Positions 1-5,279 of a stretch of 9,703 nucleotides of DNA are shown here, in pieces. Numbering within the stretch: the stretch's first letter is position 1; every line of letters starts with the position of its first letter. A model generated the notes under the pieces. The model was not told the DNA's origin. It saw only the letters and a list, made by a program, of their open reading frames with translations, and made no database searches. Both the position numbers and the translations under genes were made by a program. Source of the stretch: JBQTIP01 sp052388025 (lineage in GTDB: Bacteria; Actinomycetota; UBA4738; HRBIN12); contig JBQTIP010000280.1 in the NCBI GenBank assembly GCA_052388025.1, positions 1 to 9,703 of the forward strand, read 5' to 3'.

Positions 1-171
1 GTCCCGAAGCGCTACGCGTGGAAGAGCGCGAAGTGGCTTCACGGGCTGGAGTTCGCGGCCCACAACGTGCGCGGATTCTGGGAGGTTCGCGGCTACCACA
101 CGCACGCCGACCCGTGGGGGGACGAGCGCTACTCGTACCAGGAGGGCCCACGCGCCGAGCTCGAGGCGTAG
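1..171 (+). CDS. Sulfite-oxidase-like molybdopterin oxidoreductase, C-terminal fragment
   Basis: The first frame is open from base 1 to a TAG at 169-171 and gives the last 56 residues of a protein whose start lies outside the window. The fragment contains KSAKWLHGLEF and then GFWEVRGYHTHADPW with an acidic-basic tail. That block is typical of the C-terminus of the small sulfite-oxidase-like (YedY/MsrP-related) molybdopterin-dependent oxidoreductases common in Actinomycetota, enzymes of about 200 residues. The family uses a Mo-cofactor to reduce or oxidise sulfur or nitrogen oxo-compounds, but the substrate cannot be told from this tail. The cofactor-binding Cys would lie upstream and is not visible. 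Only 4 bases separate it from the following peptidase gene, so the two are probably co-transcribed. The family call is from remembered motifs, not from a search. Confidence 0.72.
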   Translation, partial: VPKRYAWKSAKWLHGLEFAAHNVRGFWEVRGYHTHADPWGDERYSYQEGPRAELEA

Positions 172-175
172 CTAG

Positions 176-859
176 GTGAAGCGTCTTGCCATCCTCGCCC
201 TGACCATTGGTCTCTTGATCGCGGCTCCCCACACCGCGAGCCCCCTCACGACGGCATCGCCACCGAGCGCCCGGATCGCCGGGCCGGAGTTCGTCGGGAC
301 GATCGAGCGGATCGACGCGGAGCTGCGGGAGAAGATGACCGGCGTCTCGTGGCACGCGGGCTGCCCGGTTCCCATCCGCCGGCTCCGGCTCCTCACGCTC
401 GACTACTGGGGGTTCGACGGCGAGGCGCATCGCGGAAGGCTCATCGTGCGAAGGCGGCAGGCCGAGCCGGTCCTGGGCGTGTTCCACGAGCTGTTCAACG
501 ATCGCTTTCCGATCAGGCGTGTGCGGATGATCGAGCCCTACGGCGCGGACGACGACCTTCTCGGACGGAAGAACGTGACGTCGGGCTTCAACTGCCGGCT
601 CGCGACCGGGGGCTCGAATTGGTCCCAGCACGCGTACGGCCTGGCGATCGACATCAACCCGGTGCAGAACCCCTACGTGAACGGCGACGTCGTGCTGCCC
701 GCGCGCGGCAGGCGATTCCTCGATCGCTCGCTGGACGAGCCCGGGATGGTCCACGAGGACGACGTCGTGGTGCAAGCGTTCGTCGACATCGGCTGGGAGT
801 GGGGCGGGAACTGGACCTCGATCAAGGACTACATGCACTTCTCCCTCACGGGGAACTAG
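176..859 (+). CDS. Secreted M15-family zinc peptidase (VanY/L-Ala-D-Glu peptidase-like)
   Basis: A 227-residue protein with a Sec-type signal: a K-R pair, a hydrophobic stretch at residues 4-17 and a likely cut near residue 21-22 (PHTAS). There is no lipobox Cys. The C-terminal half is a Peptidase_M15_4-type domain. The zinc ligands are visible as H152 and D159 in SQHAYGLAIDINP and H221 in KDYMHF, preceded by the GWEWGGNW block. C63 and C140 could form a disulfide in the exported protein. The family cleaves peptide crosslinks or stems of peptidoglycan (D-Ala-D-Ala carboxypeptidase, or L-Ala-D-Glu endopeptidase); which bond is cut here is not decided. The GTG start at 176 has GAGG at 163-166, spaced 9 bases, and the signal peptide supports it. 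The TAG stop interlocks with the stop of the convergent nfo gene in CTAG at 856-859, with no terminator hairpin between them. Confidence 0.88.
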   Translation: MKRLAILALTIGLLIAAPHTASPLTTASPPSARIAGPEFVGTIERIDAELREKMTGVSWHAGCPVPIRRLRLLTLDYWGFDGEAHRGRLIVRRRQAEPVLGVFHELFNDRFPIRRVRMIEPYGADDDLLGRKNVTSGFNCRLATGGSNWSQHAYGLAIDINPVQNPYVNGDVVLPARGRRFLDRSLDEPGMVHEDDVVVQAFVDIGWEWGGNWTSIKDYMHFSLTGN

Positions 860-1689
860 TACGCGGGTTCCAGTTCCCTGAGGAGGGCGATGTTGCGGGC
901 GTGGGCCGCGAGGTCGCCGGGCGTCTCGACGACGATCGCGAGGCCGCTGAGTTCCGGCCGCGCGAGGATCGCGGCGAAGCCGGTGCGGCCGATGTTTCCC
1001 TCGCCGATGTGCTCGTGGCGGTCGCGGTGCGACCCGCGGGCGAACTTCGCGTCGTTTGCGTGGATCAGCACCAGCCGATCGGCCAGCCCGCACGTCCGTA
1101 GATCCTCGAAGCACGCCTCGACCCCCTCGGGCTCGTCCAGGCCGTAGCCGGCCGCGAACAGGTGACAGGTATCGGCGCAGACCATGAGCCGGTCGTCCCC
1201 GACGGCCTCGAACAGCCGCCGGGCCTCCGGGAAGGTGGCGGCGACCGAGCCGGAGGTGCCGGCCGTCAGCTCTACCACGACGGCCGTATCGCCCCCTCCG
1301 GACACTGTCTGAAGCGTGGCCGCGGCCCGGTCGAGGGCCGCCGCCGGCTCGTCCGGGCCGCCGGAGCCGGCGTGTACGACGAATCCGGCCGCGCCCACCG
1401 CCGCGGCCGTCGCGACCGAGCGCCTCGCGAGTTCTACGGACCTGAGCAGGAACTCCGGGTTCGGCGACGCGATGTTCACGAGGTACGGGGCGTGGACGAA
1501 CAGGGGACCGAGGCCGCTCTCGAGCCACGCGGCCCGGAAGCCTTCGGCCTCGGACCGCGAGATGTTCGGAGCGGCCCACGCCCTCGGGTTCGAGATGAAC
1601 ACCTGGACGGCCTCCGCGCCGCAATCTCGGGCCGCGTGGATCGCGGAGCGCAGCCCGCCCCTCGTCGGGACGTGCGCCCCGATCCTCAC
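856..1689 (-). CDS. nfo: Deoxyribonuclease IV (endonuclease IV, AP endonuclease)
   Basis: A 277-residue AP endonuclease of the Nfo/EndoIV TIM-barrel family. It incises DNA 5' to abasic sites in base-excision repair using three zinc ions. The family blocks appear in order: GAHVPTRGG at the N-terminus, QVFISNPRAW (29-38), FVHAPYLVNIASP, VVHAGSG, VELTAG, ADTCHLFAAGY, IHANDAK and DRHEHIGEG. By comparison with the E. coli enzyme all nine zinc ligands are kept: H66, H106, E140, D173, H176, H210, D223, H225 and E255. One departure is ELTAG where most family members have ENTAG. The length is normal. The start is GTG at 1689, overlapping the stop of the upstream kinase in GTGA, so the two genes are probably translationally coupled in one minus-strand operon. 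The gene ends inside the convergent peptidase gene's stop codon. Confidence 0.95.
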   Translation of the reverse strand: MRIGAHVPTRGGLRSAIHAARDCGAEAVQVFISNPRAWAAPNISRSEAEGFRAAWLESGLGPLFVHAPYLVNIASPNPEFLLRSVELARRSVATAAAVGAAGFVVHAGSGGPDEPAAALDRAAATLQTVSGGGDTAVVVELTAGTSGSVAATFPEARRLFEAVGDDRLMVCADTCHLFAAGYGLDEPEGVEACFEDLRTCGLADRLVLIHANDAKFARGSHRDRHEHIGEGNIGRTGFAAILARPELSGLAIVVETPGDLAAHARNIALLRELEPAY

Positions 1690-3512
1690 GCGATGAAGAT
1701 CCTCACTGTGTCGCCGGCGTGCACGATGGTGCCGCTCGGCGGCTCCTGGTAGACGACGGTGTTGCCGGACTGCCCGGTGACGAGCACCACGTCGACCACA
1801 AGCCCCATCTCTCGGAGCTTCGCGACCGCGGCCTCGCTCGACATCCCCACTACGTTCGGCATCGGGAACTCCGGCGGCCCGAGCGACACGGTGATGGTGA
1901 CGGTCTGCCCGGGCGCCAGCAGGTCCCTCGCGGCCGGGAGCTGGCTGATGACGCGGCCGCGCACGACGGTGTCGGAGAACTCCTCGTGAGTCGCGACCGT
2001 GTAGCCGGCCCTCTCGAGGATCGCCGTCGCCCTCCGCTCCGTGAGGCCGATGACCTTCGGGACCGGGACCGGCGTCGGGCCCTTGCTCAGCGTTACGTCG
2101 ATGGGGCTGCCCCTGGGCGCGGTCTCGTCAACGCTCACGCTCTGGTCGATGATCTGGCCCTTGGGAACCGTCTCGCTGTAGGCCTTCCTCACCCTTCCGA
2201 GCTCGAGGTGCGCCTCGGCAAGCGCGCTCTCCGCCTGCTCCAGGGTGAGCCCCTCGAGCGGTGGCACCGGGACCGGCTCGGGGCCGAGCGACGGCGTGAG
2301 CGTCACCCTCGTCCCCGTCTCGATCCGTGTGCCGACCGGGGGATCGATCCGGACGACCTCGCCCTGCTCGTATCTGCTCGAGTACACGCCCCTGCCGAGC
2401 TTCACCGAAAGGCCCTCGTCGTCCAGCCGCGCCTGCGCCTCGTCGGTGGAGAGGCCGACGACCGAGGGCACGTGTACGTAGTGTGGGATGAGGTAGGTCC
2501 ACGTCCCCCAGGCCGCCCCGGCCACGGCGAGCAGCGCGAGTAGAACGCCCGCGAAGCGTCTGCGTGCCCGACGGCGCCTCGTGCTGGGCGGGAGCGCCCG
2601 CGGGATCGTGACCGTCGTGGCCCCGTCGGATCGGGCCTCCGGTTCCGGGGAGGCCTGCTCGCGGGCCAGCTCGGCGATCGGACGGGCGGGCGGCAGGCCG
2701 CCGGCCTCCCTCTCCAGGTCCCGTCGCGCCTCGGCCGCGGACTCGGGTCGGAGCTCGCGCTCCTTCTCGGTGGCGGAGGCCACCCAGCCGTCCAGGCCGG
2801 GCGTGACGCTCGGCACGCGCTTCGACGGCGCGGGCACGCGGTCCGAGAGGTGCTTGTAGGCGATCGCGAGCGAAGTCTCCCCGGAGAAGGGCACGCGCCC
2901 CGTCAACAGCTCGTAGGCGACCACGCCCAGCGAGTACAGGTCGGTGCGCGGGTCGGCCGGCTCGCCGCGGATCTGCTCGGGTGCGAGGTACTGCGCGGTC
3001 CCGGTCACGGTGCCGGCCTGGGTCACGCGCGAGTCCGCGTACGCGCGCGCCAGCCCGAAGTCGGCCATCTTCGCGACGCCCTCGCGCGTCACCATGATGT
3101 TCTCGGGCTTGATGTCGCGGTGGACGATCCCCTGTCGGTGGGCGTGGTCCAGTCCCGACAGTACCTGCAGCAGGACGTCGACGACCTGGCGCGGCTGGAG
3201 TCGTCCCGAGGCGGACAGCAGCTCGCGGACGCTCTGGCCGCGGACGAACTCCATCACCATGAAGTAGATGCCGTCGGTCGCGCCCCAGTCGTACACGGCG
3301 ACGATGTTCGGGTGGTTGAGGCTCGCGGCGGACCGCGCCTCGCGGCGGAAGCGCTCGATGAAGCCGGGGTCGCCGGCGAGCGTCCGGTGGAGCACCTTGA
3401 CCGCCACGTCGCGATCGAGCACGACGTCGCGCGCGCGGAAGACCTCGCCCATCCCGCCGGAGGCGATGCGGAGGGCGACCTGGTAGCGGCCGTCGAGGGT
3501 GGTTAGGCTCAT
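1686..3512 (-). CDS. pknB: PASTA-domain transmembrane Ser/Thr protein kinase (PknB/StkP type)
   Basis: A 608-residue single-pass membrane kinase. The cytoplasmic kinase domain (about 10-270) is complete: glycine loop ASGGMGEV (17-24), ATP-binding K39, alpha-C E58, HRD with catalytic D133 and K135 (131-135), DFG 151-153 and APE 177-179. T164 aligns with M. tuberculosis PknB T171, whereas PknB T173 is replaced by A166; T168 and T170 lie next to it. A Pro/Arg-rich juxtamembrane stretch (about 275-320) with TTVTIP precedes one transmembrane helix at about 321-342. Outside are four PASTA repeats, at about 346-409, 414-478, 482-546 and 549-608. In this family PASTA domains bind muropeptides or lipid II and the kinase regulates cell-wall growth and division. 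The ATG start has only a weak GAGA-like ribosome site. There is no neighbouring phosphatase, FtsW or penicillin-binding protein in the window; the coupled downstream gene is nfo. Confidence 0.95.
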   Translation of the reverse strand: MSLTTLDGRYQVALRIASGGMGEVFRARDVVLDRDVAVKVLHRTLAGDPGFIERFRREARSAASLNHPNIVAVYDWGATDGIYFMVMEFVRGQSVRELLSASGRLQPRQVVDVLLQVLSGLDHAHRQGIVHRDIKPENIMVTREGVAKMADFGLARAYADSRVTQAGTVTGTAQYLAPEQIRGEPADPRTDLYSLGVVAYELLTGRVPFSGETSLAIAYKHLSDRVPAPSKRVPSVTPGLDGWVASATEKERELRPESAAEARRDLEREAGGLPPARPIAELAREQASPEPEARSDGATTVTIPRALPPSTRRRRARRRFAGVLLALLAVAGAAWGTWTYLIPHYVHVPSVVGLSTDEAQARLDDEGLSVKLGRGVYSSRYEQGEVVRIDPPVGTRIETGTRVTLTPSLGPEPVPVPPLEGLTLEQAESALAEAHLELGRVRKAYSETVPKGQIIDQSVSVDETAPRGSPIDVTLSKGPTPVPVPKVIGLTERRATAILERAGYTVATHEEFSDTVVRGRVISQLPAARDLLAPGQTVTITVSLGPPEFPMPNVVGMSSEAAVAKLREMGLVVDVVLVTGQSGNTVVYQEPPSGTIVHAGDTVRIFIA

Positions 3513-3555
3513 TCTCGGTTCGGGGCGGCCCGCGGCCCGCTCGGGGATAGTGCTC

Positions 3556-3583
3556 CTGGACGTGGCTGATCCTCCCGTTAAAT
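3556..3583 (+). promoter_or_regulatory. Possible weak promoter for the membrane-protein gene
   Basis: In the 132-base divergent gap between the kinase start and the membrane-protein start, CTGGAC (3556-3561) and TTAAAT (3578-3583) are spaced 16 bases. They loosely match -35 and -10 elements facing right. The AT-rich TTAAAT stands out in very GC-rich surroundings. Transcription would begin near 3590, leaving about 55 bases of leader before the GTG at 3645, or an almost leaderless message from the GTG at 3594. No equally good leftward promoter for the kinase was found. Confidence 0.22.
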
Positions 3584-3644
3584 CGAGTCTGTCGTGGGGG
3601 CCGGGGGCGCGTCCTCGACCATTCTAGGGCGCACGGGGGCGGAA

Positions 3645-4361
3645 GTGACCGAAGCGCAGGAGCCGGAGGAGGAATTCCAGGACGCGTTCGCTCGCATCGA
3701 GGCGGCGGTCGATGCAGGGGACACGAAGCTCGGGAGGCTCGGCTTCTGGCGCCTGCTGGCCAGGGTGAAGCTCGATCCGATGCTCTCGCGGCACTGGGCC
3801 GAGGAGGCCGGCCGGATCGACCGCAAGGCGTTCGAGTCAGCCGTGAAGCTGCGGTTCCCGGTGTGGTTCGGGAACCTGGTGCTGATCGTCGGAACGCTGG
3901 CCGGGGCGGCCTCGATCGTGGTGGCGTTGCGAACGTCTGATGAGACGGTCGCCGGCATCGAGCTCGTGGTCGCGGCGGTCTTGTGGTCGGTCTCGCTCCA
4001 CTGCCTTGCCCACTGGGCGGTGGGGCGCATGGCTCGAATCCGGTTCATCCACTACTTCTTCGGTGGGCCGTTCCCGCCGCGGCCGGGCCTGAAGACCGAC
4101 TACACGACCTACCTCAGGGCGAGCCCGGGCGCCCGGGCGGCCATGCACGCCTCCGGCGCGCTCGCCACGAAGGCGGCGCCGTTCGTCGCCCTTGCGTTCT
4201 GGCCGGCGACCGACGCGCCGAGCTGGGCAGCATTGGCGCTGCTGGGCCTGGGCGTCCTTCAGATCGTTACCGACGTGGTCTTCTCGACGAAGTCGAGCGA
4301 CTGGAAGAAGGTCATTCGCGAGCGCAACATCGCGCTCGCCCAGCTCGCCCACCGGCGCTAG
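3645..4361 (+). CDS. Four-helix membrane protein of unknown function with HxxxH motif
   Basis: Not recognised by name. It has 238 residues from the GTG at 3645. An in-frame GTG at 3594 would add 17 residues (a Gly/Ala/Ser-rich start with no ribosome site), while 3645 follows GGGGGCGGAA and gives a more natural MTEAQEPEE start. The first 70 residues are soluble and acidic to mixed, with likely helices. Hydrophobic segments lie at about 73-95, 105-127, 170-187 and 194-213. The second holds H119 and H123 in SLHCLAHW, followed by VGRMARIRFIHYFFGG. A loop with GLKTDYTTYLRASPGARAAMHASG precedes the third helix, and D210 lies in the fourth (QIVTDVVF) before STKSSDWKKV. The arrangement recalls M50 site-2 proteases (HExxH, then a later Asp), but the catalytic Glu is Cys here. 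It sits alone between a kinase on the other strand and the thi promoter. Confidence 0.8.
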   Translation: MTEAQEPEEEFQDAFARIEAAVDAGDTKLGRLGFWRLLARVKLDPMLSRHWAEEAGRIDRKAFESAVKLRFPVWFGNLVLIVGTLAGAASIVVALRTSDETVAGIELVVAAVLWSVSLHCLAHWAVGRMARIRFIHYFFGGPFPPRPGLKTDYTTYLRASPGARAAMHASGALATKAAPFVALAFWPATDAPSWAALALLGLGVLQIVTDVVFSTKSSDWKKVIRERNIALAQLAHRR

Positions 4362-4373
4362 CGCGACCGCTCG

Positions 4374-4379
4374 TATACT
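4374..4379 (+). promoter_or_regulatory. Likely -10 element of the thiamine operon promoter
   Basis: TATACT lies 12 bases after the stop codon of the preceding gene and differs from the consensus TATAAT at one position. It would start transcription near 4386, about 5 bases before the TPP aptamer, which is the spacing expected for a riboswitch leader. No recognisable -35 hexamer is present 16-18 bases upstream, where the sequence is GC-rich coding DNA, so an activator or a -10-driven promoter is possible. Confidence 0.55.
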
Positions 4380-4390
4380 GGGCGTGAGGA

Positions 4391-4481
4391 ACACCGGGGA
4401 GCTCGGGCAACCGGGCTGAGAGGCCGGCTGGAGGCGCCGGCGACCCGCGAACCTGAACCAGGTAATGCTGGCGAAGGGAGG
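4391..4481 (+). promoter_or_regulatory. TPP riboswitch (THI element) controlling thiGHSE
   Basis: The conserved THI-box blocks are all present in order: CGGGGAGC, GGGCTGAGA (4413-4421), GACCC (4442-4446), GAACCTGA, CCAGGTAATGCTGGCG and AAGGGA. Helices can be drawn. P2 pairs GGG 4397-4399 with CCC 4444-4446. P3 pairs 4400-4406 with 4411-4417, capped by a GCAA tetraloop. An extra P3a pairs GCCGGC 4423-4428 with 4436-4441. P4 pairs CCT 4452-4454 with AGG 4475-4477, and P5 pairs CCAG 4458-4461 with CTGG 4468-4471. TPP binding stabilises the closing helix. The aptamer's last bases (AAGGGAGG, 4474-4481) are also the thiG ribosome-binding site, and there is no room for a terminator before the GTG at 4485. 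The likely mechanism is therefore repression of translation initiation by TPP. Confidence 0.96.
4474..4481 (+). promoter_or_regulatory. thiG ribosome-binding site embedded in the TPP aptamer
   Basis: AAGGGAGG is a near-perfect Shine-Dalgarno sequence, 3 bases before the thiG GTG start at 4485. Its first part is the conserved 3' AGGGA of the TPP aptamer, so ligand-bound folding should hide it. The spacing is short, which fits a start fixed by the riboswitch and argues against the next start candidates downstream. Confidence 0.75.
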
Positions 4482-4484
4482 CCG

Positions 4485-5279
4485 GTGGACGCGCAGGACC
4501 CTCTGATCATCGCCGGGCGGAGCTTCGGCTCGCGCCTGATCGTCGGGACGGGGAAGTTCGGCTCGTTCGAGGTGATGCGCGACGCGCTCGAGGCCTCGGG
4601 GACCGAGATGGTGACGGTGGCCCTCCGCCGAGTAGATCCGGACGCCACCGGTGGGCCCGACATCCTCGAGTTCATCGACCCCGAGCGGTATCTGTTGCTG
4701 CCCAACACGTCCGGCGCGATGGACGCCGAAGAGGCGGTGCGGCTCGCGCGGCTCGCGCGGGCGGCCGGCATGCCGTCTTGGGTGAAGCTCGAGGTGACGC
4801 CGGAGCCGCGGTACCTGCTACCCGACCCGGTCGAGACGCTGAAGGCGGCCGAGACGTTGGTCGCCGACGGGTTCACCGTCCTGCCGTACATCAACGCCGA
4901 CCCGATCCTGGCGAAGCGCCTGGAGGAGGCCGGGTGCGCGACGGTCATGCCGCTCGGTTCGTGGATCGGATCGAACCGCGGCGTCCGCACGCGCGAGGCC
5001 GTCCAGATCATCGTCGAGCAGGCGACGGTGCCCGTTGTCGTCGACGCGGGCCTCGGTGCGCCGTCTCATGCCGCCGAGGCGATGGAGCTCGGCGCCAACG
5101 CCGTGCTGGTGAACACTGCGATCGCCGTCGCCGGAGATCCGGTCGGTATGGCGCGGGCCTTCCGGCTCGGCGTGGAGGCGGGGCGCGGGGCGTTCCTCGC
5201 CGACCGCGCGCCGGAGCGCGAGGGAGCCGAGGCCTCGAGCCCCCTCACGGGGTTCCTCGAGGAGCTGAAGCGGACGTGA
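4485..5279 (+). CDS. thiG: Thiazole synthase ThiG
   Basis: A 264-residue TIM-barrel enzyme that condenses deoxyxylulose-5-phosphate, dehydroglycine and sulfur from ThiS-thiocarboxylate into thiazole phosphate. The family blocks are GRSFGSRLIVGTGKF near the N-terminus, TVALRR, LLPNTSG (71-77), the Schiff-base lysine K101 in WVKLEV, VLPYINADP, MPLGSWIGSNRG (155-166), VVVDAGLGAPSHAAEAMELG and AVLVNTAIAVAGDP. The C-terminus carries SSPLTGFLEEL. Two things are unusual. W160 replaces the Pro normally found in the GxPIGS phosphate-binding loop. The overall wording, including SNRG, ATVPVVVDAG and the SSPLTGFL tail, is close to ThiG proteins that partner ThiH in enterobacteria and anaerobes. The start is GTG, directly behind the riboswitch ribosome site. 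Its TGA overlaps the thiH GTG. Confidence 0.96.
   Translation: MDAQDPLIIAGRSFGSRLIVGTGKFGSFEVMRDALEASGTEMVTVALRRVDPDATGGPDILEFIDPERYLLLPNTSGAMDAEEAVRLARLARAAGMPSWVKLEVTPEPRYLLPDPVETLKAAETLVADGFTVLPYINADPILAKRLEEAGCATVMPLGSWIGSNRGVRTREAVQIIVEQATVPVVVDAGLGAPSHAAEAMELGANAVLVNTAIAVAGDPVGMARAFRLGVEAGRGAFLADRAPEREGAEASSPLTGFLEELKRT

Noticed and set aside
349..1101. Plus-strand 250-codon frame spanning the peptidase and nfo junction
   Set aside because: It is an out-of-frame shadow across two genes with clear family motifs.
1719..2543. Plus-strand open frames of up to 274 codons opposite the kinase gene
   Set aside because: The opposite strand encodes well-formed PASTA repeats and a kinase domain. 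These frames have shadow composition and no plausible start context.
3525..3538. Tandem GCGGCCC heptamer in front of the kinase start as an operator
   Set aside because: Only two copies of a low-complexity GC word in GC-rich DNA, which is easily explained by composition.
4423..4441. GC-rich hairpin as an intrinsic terminator
   Set aside because: GCCGGC paired with GCCGGC fits the optional P3a stem of the TPP aptamer, and no T-run follows.
4778..5275. Upstream extension of the thiH frame through thiG
   Set aside because: The stretch is an Arg/Gly-rich frame-shifted reading of thiG. The GTGA overlap at 5276 gives the normal ThiH start.
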